Assembly: GCA_944389125.1 (NCBI GenBank)
Contig: CALXLF010000009.1
Coordinates: 1 to 38,831, forward strand
Length of the DNA: 38,831 nt
Direction of reading: 5' to 3'
Source: an uncultured Clostridia bacterium
GTDB taxonomy: Bacteria; Bacillota; Clostridia; TANB77; CAG-508
Under the pieces are notes generated by a model, which saw only the letters and a list, made by a program, of their open reading frames with translations, was not told the DNA's origin and ran no database searches. How positions within the stretch are numbered: the first letter of the stretch is position 1; the number at the start of each line of letters is the position of its first letter. Position numbers and translations under genes: made by a program. Below, piece by piece: positions 7,744-15,594 of the stretch.

Positions 7744-9717
7744 ATGCACTCTAGTAATTTAAAATCTAAGAAAATTATAGTTATAGAACTTGGATTCTTT
7801 ATTATTGGATTTATTATAATTTGTATAAAATTATTTTATGTACAAATTATTAAAGGATCTGAATATTCTATTGCTGCTGCAGAACAATTAAATGCAAGTA
7901 GAACTATTAATGCAAATAGAGGAATTATCTATGATAGTAATGGAGAAATTTTAGCTCAAAGCAGTACTGTTTATACAGTTACAGTAAATCCAGTAAAAAT
8001 CTCAAGTGAAAATAAAGAAAAGGTTGCCTCAAAATTATCCGAAATTTTTGAGCTTGACTATAACGAAACTTTAGAAAAAGTAAATCAAAATGTTGCAATT
8101 GTAAATATTGCAAAAAAAGTTGAAAAAGAAAAAACAGATATATTAAGAGTTTGGATGGATGAAACTGGAATATTAGATGGGATAAATATTGATGAAGATA
8201 CAAAAAGATATTATCCTTTCGGAAACCTAGGTTCTCATATTATTGGATTTTGTGGAAGTGATAATCAAGGATTAGATGGTATAGAAGCCAAATATGATGA
8301 TATATTATCAGGTAAAAATGGAAGTATTTCTCAAGCACAAAATGCTAAAGGTGCAACTATTGGTGAAGATGGTGAAATATACTCATCTCCTACTTCTGGA
8401 AATAGTATAGTTTTAAGTATTGACTCTACTATTCAATCTGTTGTAGAAAAATATTTAGAAGAAGCTTGTATTGACAATGTTTGCACAGATGGTGGATCAA
8501 TTATTGTTATGAATCCTAAAAATGGTGATGTGTTAGCTTTAGCTAATTATCCAAACTATAATTTAAATGAACCTTATACGATAAACAATAACGAATTGCT
8601 TGCAAATTGGGATAACTTAGACTCTCAAGAAAAATCAACATATCTGCAAGCAATGTGGAGAAATAAAGCAATTTCAGATACATATGAACCAGGTTCAACT
8701 TTTAAATTAGTAACAGCATCTGCTGCAATTGAAGAAGGTATTGTAACAGATATTGATAAACCTGGACAATTCACTTGTACTGGTGGAATTGAAATTGCAG
8801 GAACTAGAATTAAATGTTGGAGATATTATCGTCCACATGGTTCAGAGAGTCTAAGGCAAGCTTTAATGAATTCTTGTAACCCTGTATTTATTGGACTTGG
8901 GCAGCAGATTGGTGTTTCAAAATATTATGAATATCTAGAAAAATTTGGATTTTTAAGAAAAACAAATATTGATTTATATGGTGAAGCAAATAGTATTTTT
9001 TTATCAGAAGACAAAGTAGGACCCGTTGAACTTGCAACAATTTCATTTGGTCAAAGATTTGAAGTTACACCTATTCAAATGGCAACAATGGTTGCAACTA
9101 TTGCAAATAAAGGTAAATATGTTCAGCCTCGATTAGTTACTGCAACTATTAATTCTGAAACTGGTGAAAAAACAGAAATAGCTCCTGTTTATGGTGATCA
9201 AGTTATATCAGAAGAAACTGCTGAAAAAGTTTTAAGTATGATGAATTCTGTTGTATCAGAAGGCACTGGAAAAAATGCTCAAGTAGCAGGATATTCAATT
9301 GGAGGAAAAACTGGAACCTCTGAAGATGGTGTAAATACTGGAAAATATGTAACATCATTTGTCGGAGTAGCACCAACAGAAGATCCTGAGGTTATAATTT
9401 TAATAGCACTTTACAACCCAACAGGAGAAGGTGGACATCAAGGCGGTGGAGTTGCAGCACCTATTGCAGGACAAATTTTAGGTGAAATATTGCCATATTT
9501 AGAAGTAAAGAAATCTGAAGAAACTGAGGCTCCTACTACCCCAACACCAAATGTTGTAGGCATGAACCTAAAAGATGCAAAAGAAGCATTAGAAGGTTTT
9601 GAAATTCAAATTGAAAATGAAGAATCTACAAACAATGATTCAATTGTTTATAAACAAATTCCTGAAGAAGGCATAAGTTTAGAATCTGGAGGTACTGTTA
9701 TACTTTATTGTGAATAA
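7744..9717 (+). CDS. Class B penicillin-binding protein with PASTA domain (SpoVD/FtsI type)
   Basis: A septal or spore-cortex D,D-transpeptidase of 657 aa. One N-terminal membrane anchor (about 10-32) is followed by the PBP dimerisation domain (RTINANRGIIYD near 53), the transpeptidase domain with STFK (Ser318 nucleophile), SCN (377-379) and KTGTS (522-526), and one C-terminal PASTA domain (about 601-657). The PASTA domain and the dcw context fit SpoVD or a PASTA-bearing FtsI; I cannot separate these. The ATG follows GAAAGGAC. Unlike a typical dcw cluster it is transcribed opposite to the ftsL and murE halves, which implies local rearrangement. Confidence 0.93.
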   Translation: MHSSNLKSKKIIVIELGFFIIGFIIICIKLFYVQIIKGSEYSIAAAEQLNASRTINANRGIIYDSNGEILAQSSTVYTVTVNPVKISSENKEKVASKLSEIFELDYNETLEKVNQNVAIVNIAKKVEKEKTDILRVWMDETGILDGINIDEDTKRYYPFGNLGSHIIGFCGSDNQGLDGIEAKYDDILSGKNGSISQAQNAKGATIGEDGEIYSSPTSGNSIVLSIDSTIQSVVEKYLEEACIDNVCTDGGSIIVMNPKNGDVLALANYPNYNLNEPYTINNNELLANWDNLDSQEKSTYLQAMWRNKAISDTYEPGSTFKLVTASAAIEEGIVTDIDKPGQFTCTGGIEIAGTRIKCWRYYRPHGSESLRQALMNSCNPVFIGLGQQIGVSKYYEYLEKFGFLRKTNIDLYGEANSIFLSEDKVGPVELATISFGQRFEVTPIQMATMVATIANKGKYVQPRLVTATINSETGEKTEIAPVYGDQVISEETAEKVLSMMNSVVSEGTGKNAQVAGYSIGGKTGTSEDGVNTGKYVTSFVGVAPTEDPEVIILIALYNPTGEGGHQGGGVAAPIAGQILGEILPYLEVKKSEETEAPTTPTPNVVGMNLKDAKEALEGFEIQIENEESTNNDSIVYKQIPEEGISLESGGTVILYCE

Positions 9718-9743
9718 AATAAATCATATAGTATTTACTAATA

Positions 9744-9779
9744 AAAAACTAGGAAAGATTTAACTCCTTCCTAGTTTTT
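9744..9779. terminator. Bidirectional terminator between PBP and SOD genes
   Basis: A perfect 12-bp inverted repeat (AAAAACTAGGAA and TTCCTAGTTTTT) with A and T ends on both strands. It serves the convergent PBP (plus) and SOD-like (minus) genes. Confidence 0.85.
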
Positions 9780-9784
9780 AAATT

Positions 9785-10243
9785 TTATCTTTCAATTCTA
9801 CCGCAAGCGATTTTTGTTCCAGAATTTCCACTTGGCTGAGTTGTAAAATCATCTGGAGAATCATGAATAATAACAACTTTTCCTAATATATCTTTAATCT
9901 TAAATTTATCTATCAAAACATTCATATATGCATAACCATCATTTTCAATTAAAGGTGGTAAATCTCCCATATGAAATGGATGTGGACAATTAGTAGGATT
10001 TAAATGAGTTTTCGCATTTTCAAATTCATCATTTGAAGTTCCTGTACAAGAATTTCCTTCATGTATATGAAATCCAAAAAATCTGCCTTTACAATTATTT
10101 TTAGATTGTGGTAATCCATTGATTTTAGCTGTAACTATTACACCTTTATTAGTTTCTTGAAAATTAACAACTCCTTTTATATTAGGATATAATCTGCCTC
10201 CTCTTATATTAGCTCTTGCAGTATTAATATTATTATAGAACAT
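9785..10243 (-). CDS. Cu/Zn superoxide dismutase family protein
   Basis: A 152-aa protein with the SOD beta-barrel and metal-site pattern: GFHIHEG (two Cu-ligand His), a bridging or zinc His in THLNP, HPFHMGD with the zinc His and Asp, and VVIIHDSPDDF with the last Cu-ligand His. The paired Cys (EGNSC and ACG) are kept. The active-site Arg of the GxxACG region is Lys here. No signal peptide is visible, so it is probably cytoplasmic or spore-associated. A GTG at 10252 also opens the frame, but that GTG forms part of an AGGTG ribosome site placed 6 nt before the ATG at 10243, so I choose the ATG. It stands alone between two terminators. Confidence 0.88.
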   Translation of the reverse strand: MFYNNINTARANIRGGRLYPNIKGVVNFQETNKGVIVTAKINGLPQSKNNCKGRFFGFHIHEGNSCTGTSNDEFENAKTHLNPTNCPHPFHMGDLPPLIENDGYAYMNVLIDKFKIKDILGKVVIIHDSPDDFTTQPSGNSGTKIACGRIER

Positions 10244-10299
10244 ATAATACACCTCAAATCATTATGAATTTATAACATAATATTCAAAAAATTATAAAA

Positions 10300-10359
10300 A
10301 AGTGAAAAAAATGCATCCTCAAACATTAGAAATATAATCTAACATTTGAAGATGCATTT
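10300..10359 (-). terminator. Terminator after ftsL
   Basis: A long hairpin (ATGCATC near 10311 with GATGCAT near 10351, plus inner TCAAA/TTTGA and TTAGA/TCTAA stems) is followed by TTTTTTCACTTTT on the minus strand. It ends the mraZ-rsmH-ftsL transcript, so this operon does not read through into other dcw genes. Confidence 0.8.
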
Positions 10360-10374
10360 ATCTCAAATTATTAT

Positions 10375-10869
10375 TTAAAATAAATCTAAAAATTTATCCC
10401 AAAGTTTTCCTAAAAAACTTTTTTCTTTTGTATCTGTAGTAGATGAAGGACTAACCTCCACATAATCCTTTGTATCTAATGAAACATATACTGTTTGTTT
10501 ATTAGTTAATTTTTGCATTCCTAAGTTCACTGCTGCAGCAGTCTCTATATTATTTAAATTCAAACTATTTTGAATATTAACAGAAATCTGGCTATTTTCT
10601 TTTTCTAAAGAAGCTATTTGTTTTTCTAATCCTTGAACTTCTGAAAATGATTCATTAATTTGTACATTTCTATACACTATTAATAAAAGGCATCCTAAAG
10701 CTAAAATAAGTATAATAGTAAAATTAAATTTTGCCATTTTTGTTTCTTGTTCCATCATTTTTTTCTTAGACATTTTTGGACTTTTCTTTGGTTTCTTAGC
10801 TTTTTTTGTTTCCTTTTTAGGAATATCATATTCAGTTAATTTTCTAGGACTAGTTTCATATTGATACAT
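10375..10869 (-). CDS. ftsL: FtsL-like septum formation protein
   Basis: A 164-aa bitopic membrane protein. A long Lys-rich cytoplasmic tail (1-45) comes before a single membrane helix (about 49-67, FTIILILALGCLLLIVY), then a short coiled coil (VQGLEKQIASLEKENSQI) and an extracytoplasmic tail. This layout and its place straight after rsmH match FtsL, the partner of FtsB/DivIC and of the septal SEDS-PBP pair. FtsL and DivIC look alike in sequence, so the symbol rests on gene order. The ATG at 10869 has GGAG upstream. It lies 25 nt after rsmH. Confidence 0.8.
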   Translation of the reverse strand: MYQYETSPRKLTEYDIPKKETKKAKKPKKSPKMSKKKMMEQETKMAKFNFTIILILALGCLLLIVYRNVQINESFSEVQGLEKQIASLEKENSQISVNIQNSLNLNNIETAAAVNLGMQKLTNKQTVYVSLDTKDYVEVSPSSTTDTKEKSFLGKLWDKFLDLF

Positions 10870-10894
10870 TCCTATTCTCCTTTAAAACTTAAAT

Positions 10895-11815
10895 TTAAGC
10901 TTTTTCAAAAATTCTTAATTTAGCGCTTCTGCTTCTTGAATTTTCTTCTTGCTCTTCTTCGCTTGGAAGTATTGGTTTTTTAGTAATAATTTTTCCTTTT
11001 TCGACTTTTCCACACATACAATATGGAAGTCCCGGTGGACATGTACAAACACCTTGAGCTTGTACAAATGCTTCTTTTACTGCTCTATCTTCTAAAGAAT
11101 GAAATGTTATAACACATAACCTTCCACCAGTTTTTAAACAATCTATACAATCTTCTATGCAATCATATAATGGTTTTATTTCATTATTTACTTCAATTCT
11201 TAATGCTTGAAATGTTCTTTTTGCAGGATGTCCACTATTTTTTAATGGAACTGACTTTTCTATAATTTTTACTAATTGTGAAGTAGTTTCAATTTTATTC
11301 TTTTTTCTTTCTTCACATATATTTTTTGCAATTCTTCTAGAGAATTTTTCTTCACCATATTCATAAATAATTTTTGCTAAATCTTCTTCAGAATATGTAT
11401 TTACAACCACTTCAGCATCTAATTTTTGAGACTTGTCCATTCTCATATCAAGCTTAGCGTCTTGCATATAACTAAATCCTCTATTTTTTTCATCTAATTG
11501 ATATGAAGAAACTCCTAAATCAAGTAAAATTCCATCTACTCTATCAATTTCTAAATCTTCTAAAATTTCTTTTATATTATCATGATTACCATGAACATAT
11601 TTTACATTCTCATAGTCTTTTAGCTTTTCTTTAGCAGCAGCTAAAGCATCTTCATCTCTATCAATTCCAATAAGTAATCCTTTTGGAATTTTTTTAAGAA
11701 TTTCTATACTATGACCTGCACCACCTAAAGTTCCATCTACATATATTCCATCAGGTTTTATATTTAATCCTTTAATTACTTCATTTAATAAAACCGGTTT
11801 ATGATTAAATTTCAA
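10895..11815 (-). CDS. rsmH: RsmH (MraW), 16S rRNA C1402 N4-methyltransferase
   Basis: A SAM-dependent enzyme that methylates N4 of C1402 in the ribosomal P site. The 306 aa are the normal length. Motifs are the SAM loop [12 protein letters not shown] (near 25-36), [19 protein letters not shown] (near 99), [15 protein letters not shown] and the [17 protein letters not shown] segment. The start is a TTG at 11815 with GAGGG upstream; no better ATG is near. Unusually, it lies 345 nt after mraZ across a repeat-filled spacer. ftsL follows closely. Confidence 0.95.
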   Translation of the reverse strand: MKFNHKPVLLNEVIKGLNIKPDGIYVDGTLGGAGHSIEILKKIPKGLLIGIDRDEDALAAAKEKLKDYENVKYVHGNHDNIKEILEDLEIDRVDGILLDLGVSSYQLDEKNRGFSYMQDAKLDMRMDKSQKLDAEVVVNTYSEEDLAKIIYEYGEEKFSRRIAKNICEERKKNKIETTSQLVKIIEKSVPLKNSGHPAKRTFQALRIEVNNEIKPLYDCIEDCIDCLKTGGRLCVITFHSLEDRAVKEAFVQAQGVCTCPPGLPYCMCGKVEKGKIITKKPILPSEEEQEENSRSRSAKLRIFEKA

Positions 11816-11861
11816 ATCTATCCCTCATTTTTGATTTTATAATGTCATTTTGTATAAAATA

Positions 11862-11919
11862 AGCGAGAAAGTTTTCTCTCGCTGAATTTTCTTCTTTCGG
11901 GAGGTTTTGCCCTCCCGAA
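11862..11919 (+). other. Two adjacent hairpins in the mraZ-rsmH spacer
   Basis: Hairpin one is AGCGAGA (11862-11868) with TCTCGCT (11877-11883). Hairpin two is a perfect 9-bp stem TTCGGGAGG (11896-11904) with CCTCCCGAA (11911-11919). The second is followed by TTTTTCTTT on the plus strand, so it looks like a plus-strand terminator, although no plus-strand gene is seen upstream. In the minus-strand mRNA both would fold just ahead of the rsmH ribosome site. Confidence 0.55.
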
Positions 11920-11920
11920 C

Positions 11921-12146
11921 TTTTTCTTTAGTAATTTTAAAATTTTTTCTTTCGTATTTTAAAAATCTTTTGTATTTATATAATTTTAACTGATGTAAAT
12001 TATATACATTTATCTTTAGTAATTACAAAATCTTTTGTAATTCTCTTTATAAAATCTTTTGGGTTTTACATACTTTAGGTATGATTTTTCTTTTGTAATC
12101 TTAAAAATTTTATCTTTTGTATCCTAATTTTTTATCTTTTGTGCAA
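11921..12146. repeat. Degenerate short repeat array, unit near TCTTTTGTAAT
   Basis: About nine copies of a short motif near TCTTTTGTAAT or TCTTTAGTAAT lie at roughly 17-47 nt intervals, with clear copies at about 12031, 12055, 12089, 12113 and 12135. A small CATAC/GTATG hairpin sits at 12069-12083. On the transcribed strand they read ATTACAAAAGA. Together with the two hairpins this accounts for the non-coding stretch between mraZ and rsmH (11816-12160). No open frame with a ribosome site is seen in it. Confidence 0.6.
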
Positions 12147-12160
12147 TATATAATAATAAA

Positions 12161-12586
12161 TTATATACCTAGCATCTCCATTTTTTCTGCAATTTCATCA
12201 GCAGAAATATTATCATCACATTCTTTCCACTTTTCTTTGCTCCAAATCTCAACTCTTGAATTCATTCCAACAATTACAACATCTTTAACTAATGAAGCAA
12301 ATTCTCTTAAGTTACTTGAAATCAAGAATCTACCTTGTTTATCTATTTCACAATCCATAGCACCTGCAAAGAAAAATCTAGTAAATGCTCTTGCATCTTT
12401 ATTTGAAATAGGAAGTGCACTAAGTTTTTCTTCAAATTTTGCCCATTCAGTAGTAGAAAAAGCAAACAAACATCCATCTAAGCCTTTGGTTATTATAAAC
12501 TTTTCACCTAAGTCTTCTCTAAATTTTGCAGGCATTATCAATCTACCTTTTGCATCTAGAGAATGCTCATATTCACCAATTAGCAA
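12161..12586 (-). CDS. mraZ: MraZ, dcw cluster transcriptional regulator
   Basis: A 141-aa AbrB-like double-SpoVT fold protein that binds repeats in its own promoter and controls the dcw cluster. [21 protein letters not shown] (4-24) and the second half-site [16 protein letters not shown] (about 82-97) are the two DXXGR-type family motifs. The start is TTG at 12586 with a perfect AGGAGG 8 nt upstream; [15 protein letters not shown] aligns with the usual MFxGEYEH N-terminus. It is the first gene of mraZ-rsmH-ftsL, with an operator-like box array in its leader. Confidence 0.95.
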   Translation of the reverse strand: MLIGEYEHSLDAKGRLIMPAKFREDLGEKFIITKGLDGCLFAFSTTEWAKFEEKLSALPISNKDARAFTRFFFAGAMDCEIDKQGRFLISSNLREFASLVKDVVIVGMNSRVEIWSKEKWKECDDNISADEIAEKMEMLGI

Positions 12587-12602
12587 TAGATTTACCTCCT
12601 CT

Positions 12603-12638
12603 CACTTATCTACCACTTCGTGACACTTCTCTCCACTT
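12603..12638 (-). promoter_or_regulatory. MraZ box array (4 x AAGTG)
   Basis: On the minus strand AAGTG occurs four times, at 12638-12634, 12628-12624, 12618-12614 and 12607-12603, with spacing of 10, 10 and 11 nt. Phased boxes between the -10 and the start codon are the known MraZ operator layout: TGGG repeats in Escherichia coli and AAAGTG-like repeats in mollicutes. Autoregulation by MraZ is inferred. Confidence 0.8.
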
Positions 12639-12645
12639 CACCTAA

Positions 12646-12674
12646 ATTGTAATATATAACATTTTATTTTGCAA
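12646..12674 (-). promoter_or_regulatory. Predicted mraZ promoter
   Basis: On the minus strand TTGCAA (12674-12669), a 17-nt spacer and TACAAT (12651-12646) form a sigma-A-like promoter directly before the AAGTG boxes. MraZ bound to the boxes would therefore lie at and just after the transcription start. Confidence 0.65.
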
Positions 12675-12712
12675 GAGTTTTTTGAAAATTTTTTAATTTT
12701 TTTTCAAAAGGT

Positions 12713-12759
12713 CAAAAAAAGACATAGATTAATAATAAAATTTACCATTAATCTATGTC
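12713..12759 (-). terminator. Terminator after the thioredoxin-fold gene
   Basis: A perfect 13-bp inverted repeat (GACATAGATTAAT at 12721-12733, ATTAATCTATGTC at 12747-12759) is followed by TTTTTTT on the minus strand. It insulates mraZ from the upstream gene. Confidence 0.88.
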
Positions 12760-12789
12760 CTATTTAACTACTAAAAATTAACTTTTTTA

Positions 12790-13344
12790 TTAATAATTAC
12801 CAGCAATAATATCTAAATTAGCTAATAAAGAATCTTCTGTTATCTCTCCTTCAATTTGATTTGATTTTGTTCCATCTGCTTCTAAGAATATCAAAGTTGG
12901 AAGCTTTGAATAATTATAATATTCTGATGCTAAATTTTGCGTATCATAATAAACTTGGAAAGAATAATTGCAATTTGCTATAGTATCAACAATATTTGCA
13001 GATTTTTCTTCTGTATTTATTATTAAAAAAGTCACATCACTTTTATACTCATTATATACTTTTTCTATCATTTCTACTACTTCAAATGAATAGTCTGTAT
13101 CTGAACTCCAAAAAACTAAAGCTATTGGTGTTCCTTCAAAATTTGAAATACTAAATTCATTTCCATTTTCATCATAAAAAACAAATCCTTCTGGTTTATT
13201 TTCTTTAGCTGAATTTGTTGTATTAGTATTTGCTATATTTTCATTTGAATTATTATTTGAAATTTTTGAATAAGCAAAGATACCTATCGCCAAAACTAAA
13301 AATATAATTGCAAAAACTAAAAATCCTATACTCTTTTTACTCAT
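12790..13344 (-). CDS. Membrane-anchored TlpA/ResA-like thioredoxin-fold protein lacking the CxxC
   Basis: A 184-aa protein with an N-terminal membrane anchor (about 6-25), an Asn/Thr-rich linker (about 29-50) and an extracytoplasmic thioredoxin-like domain: GFVFYDENGNEFSISNFEGTPIALVFWSS, then a cis-Pro-like PTLIFLEADG near 149. Where redox-active members have W-C-P-x-C after VFW, this protein reads WSSDTDYS, so both catalytic cysteines are missing. It cannot act as a classical disulfide reductase; a binding or scaffold role is possible but not shown. The ATG at 13344 has AGGAGG. It is monocistronic and divergent from sigH. Confidence 0.8.
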   Translation of the reverse strand: MSKKSIGFLVFAIIFLVLAIGIFAYSKISNNNSNENIANTNTTNSAKENKPEGFVFYDENGNEFSISNFEGTPIALVFWSSDTDYSFEVVEMIEKVYNEYKSDVTFLIINTEEKSANIVDTIANCNYSFQVYYDTQNLASEYYNYSKLPTLIFLEADGTKSNQIEGEITEDSLLANLDIIAGNY

Positions 13345-13532
13345 TTGTATACCTCCTAACTCTTTAGACTATTTAATTTTATCATATACTTATAAGTAGT
13401 TCAAGTTCTAATTTACATTCATAATATCACAAAAATTTACAAGACTCTTAACATAATTTGTTATAAATATTTCATTTATATTTCAAACATGTTAAATTTA
13501 GCTAAAATTTCAAATTTTATGCAGGAAAAATG

Positions 13533-13561
13533 TTGACTTTTGGCTATTTTGAAAATATAAT
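13533..13561 (+). promoter_or_regulatory. Near-consensus promoter of sigH
   Basis: TTGACT (13533-13538), a 17-nt spacer and TATAAT (13556-13561) lie 42 nt before the sigH start. This is a near-perfect sigma-A promoter. Confidence 0.85.
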
Positions 13562-13603
13562 AAGCATAAATTAAATCAACTATGGAGGTACTAAAGTTTT
13601 ACA

Positions 13604-14239
13604 ATGCAAAATCAACCTTTTGAAACACAAAGCTATAACCAAATGACTGATGACAGGTTACTTGAATTAATTCAACTTGGTGATAACGATGCACTTGATT
13701 TTATCATGAATAAATACAACAATATAGTAAATATGAAAGCAAGCAAATTTTTTGCTGTTGGTGTTGAAAAAGAAGATATTATTCAAGAAGGAATGATTGG
13801 TTTATATAAAGCTACTCAATCTTACAATGGAACTAAAAAAAATTCTTTTAAAAGTTTTGCTAATATGTGTATTGAAAGACAATTAATCACAATGATCAAA
13901 AGTGCAAACAGGCAAAAAAATATTCCTTTAAATTCAGCTTTTTCGTTAAATACACCTATTTATGATGAAGGAGACTCTGATATTATTGAAATATTAGATA
14001 CAAATTTAGTTGAAGACCCGTTAGAAACTATTGCTAATAAAGAATATGTTTCACAAATTGAATCAAAAATTGATGAAAATTTAAGTGATTTTGAAAAAAA
14101 AGTTCTTAAACATTATAAACAAGGAAAATCTTATGCAGATATTGCAAAAGAAGTTGATAGTAAAGTTAAATCTGTAGATACTGCTATTCAAAGAATTAGG
14201 AAAAAAGCTCATAAAATAAAGAGTCAAATAGATGGATAA
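13604..14239 (+). CDS. sigH: RNA polymerase sporulation sigma factor SigH
   Basis: A sigma-70-family protein of 211 aa. Region 2 (DRLLELIQLGDNDALDFIMNKY...VEKEDIIQEGMIGLYKATQSYN) and region 4 (LSDFEKKVLKHYKQGKSYADIAKEVDSKVKSVDTAIQRIRKKA) match SigH/Spo0H of sporulating Firmicutes, which directs early sporulation genes. The long TKKNSFKSFANMCIERQLIT segment is the region 2.3-2.4 helix. The ATG has GGAGGT upstream. It is single-gene, with a strong promoter and a terminator shared with the convergent transglycosylase. Its presence suggests a spore-forming ancestry. Confidence 0.9.
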   Translation: MQNQPFETQSYNQMTDDRLLELIQLGDNDALDFIMNKYNNIVNMKASKFFAVGVEKEDIIQEGMIGLYKATQSYNGTKKNSFKSFANMCIERQLITMIKSANRQKNIPLNSAFSLNTPIYDEGDSDIIEILDTNLVEDPLETIANKEYVSQIESKIDENLSDFEKKVLKHYKQGKSYADIAKEVDSKVKSVDTAIQRIRKKAHKIKSQIDG

Positions 14240-14265
14240 AACCCTTAAAATTACTTAAGGGTTTT
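14238..14265. terminator. Bidirectional terminator between sigH and the transglycosylase
   Basis: Perfect inverted repeat AAAACCCTTAA (14238-14248) and TTAAGGGTTTT (14255-14265) with a 6-nt loop, flanked by T-rich sequence after each arm. Confidence 0.85.
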
Positions 14266-14272
14266 AAATTTT

Positions 14273-14980
14273 CTATTTAGTTATTTGTTCAGCTTCTATC
14301 TCTTCTGCTTTTTCTTGAGAAATATATCCGCTTTCAACCATTTTTTCTAAAACTACACTTTGACGTTGCTCAGCTAAACTTAAATTCACTTTTGGTGAGT
14401 AAACACTTGGAGCATTTGGAACTCCAGCTAAAAGTGTTGCTTCATAATCAGTTAATTCAGATGGCTTTTTATCATAATATCCAACAGATGCATCATAAAT
14501 TCCATAATAACCTGATCCATAAAAATTTGTGTTTATGTATATTTCTAAAATCTCATCTTTTGAATATAAATCTTCTATATCTAATGCAACATATATTTCT
14601 GCAACTTTTCTACTAAAATGTTTTGCTTGAGTAAAATATAAATTTTTTGCAATCTGTTGAGTTATTGTACTTCCACCTTCTGTTAAATCTAATGTTCTAA
14701 TATTAGTAACTATAGCTCGTCCTATAGAGAGTAAATCTACACCATTATGTTCATAAAATCTTTTATCTTCAACTGCAACAACTGCTTGAATAAAGATATC
14801 CGGAACTTCATCAATTGTCGTAAAATTTTCCTCAGATTGAATTTCGGAAAATTTATCTTGTATTGATTCTTCTGCAATCGCTTCTTTATACATATCATAA
14901 CCTTTTATCCATGTATATCCAACTACACCAATAATTACAACTAAAATAACTAATAATATAATCTTTATCTTTTTCTTCAT
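14273..14980 (-). CDS. Monofunctional GT51 peptidoglycan glycosyltransferase
   Basis: A 235-aa membrane-anchored glycan polymerase. After one N-terminal helix (about 5-24) come the five GT51 motifs: VAVEDKRFYEHNGVD (catalytic Glu), GGSTITQQIAKNLY, RKVAEIYVALDIE, KDEILEIYINTNFYG and a LAGVPNAPSVYSP segment. No transpeptidase domain follows, so it is a stand-alone glycosyltransferase (Mtg-like) rather than a class A PBP. Upstream in-frame starts exist, but the ATG at 14980 has AGGTG 6 nt before it and I prefer it. It is transcribed convergently with sigH. Confidence 0.92.
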   Translation of the reverse strand: MKKKIKIILLVILVVIIGVVGYTWIKGYDMYKEAIAEESIQDKFSEIQSEENFTTIDEVPDIFIQAVVAVEDKRFYEHNGVDLLSIGRAIVTNIRTLDLTEGGSTITQQIAKNLYFTQAKHFSRKVAEIYVALDIEDLYSKDEILEIYINTNFYGSGYYGIYDASVGYYDKKPSELTDYEATLLAGVPNAPSVYSPKVNLSLAEQRQSVVLEKMVESGYISQEKAEEIEAEQITK

Positions 14981-15136
14981 TTGCATCACCTATTTCTTAT
15001 GTTAAAACTTGTATTATTATATTATAATTTTTATTTCTATTCAACGATAGAATACATTATTAATAAAAAATTAAAAATTTTTTTATAAATTATACAAACA
15101 TTTACAATTCAAATCATAATATAAAAATATTTTTAA

Positions 15137-15592
15137 TTATTTAACATTAAAAAATTCTTTTAGTTTTTTAATAATTTTTGTAAAACGACTTTCTTTTATT
15201 GGTACTAAAGATATATCGGTTTGTATTGTCTGGTATTGTTTACTTTTTGTTTGATTATAACTTTTAAATAAATTATCAGGGTTATACTTTTCTTTGGATT
15301 CAGCTTGGCGTTTTTGTTCATTAGTTTTAAATATTTCTTTTAATTTGTTTTTTTCTTCATCTGAATTACACCAATAATTTAAATGAATTAGTGCAATAAT
15401 AGATAAAGATTCTTTTTTTATATTCTGTTGTTTTAAATCGATTTTTAAATTATATTTAGGATTATAATCTGGACTTTTCTCTTCTTTTATCATCTCAAAT
15501 AAGTATGCTGGCATTTTTTTTATATACTCTTCTCCTAATAAATTTAATATGCTATAAACCTCAGAATACATCTCTTGTGTTTGTATATTCAT
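15137..15592 (-). CDS. Small helical protein of unknown function, third gene of the HExxH operon
   Basis: The 151-aa protein has no signal peptide or membrane helix. It contains a YSEVYSILNLLGEEYIKKMPAYLFEMI helix pair and an IALIHLNYWCNSDEEKNKLKEIF segment, a pattern I associate with small uncharacterised clostridial proteins, followed by a basic, low-complexity tail. It starts 2 nt after the metalloprotease gene stops, with its ribosome site GGAG inside that gene's last codons, so the two are translationally coupled. A partner or regulator of the metalloprotease is possible but unsupported beyond position. Confidence 0.6.
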   Translation of the reverse strand: MNIQTQEMYSEVYSILNLLGEEYIKKMPAYLFEMIKEEKSPDYNPKYNLKIDLKQQNIKKESLSIIALIHLNYWCNSDEEKNKLKEIFKTNEQKRQAESKEKYNPDNLFKSYNQTKSKQYQTIQTDISLVPIKESRFTKIIKKLKEFFNVK

Positions 15593-15594
15593 TC

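Noticed and set aside
11921..12146. CRISPR array
   Set aside because: Repeat units are about 11 nt, degenerate and irregularly spaced, with no unique spacers of constant length and no cas genes.
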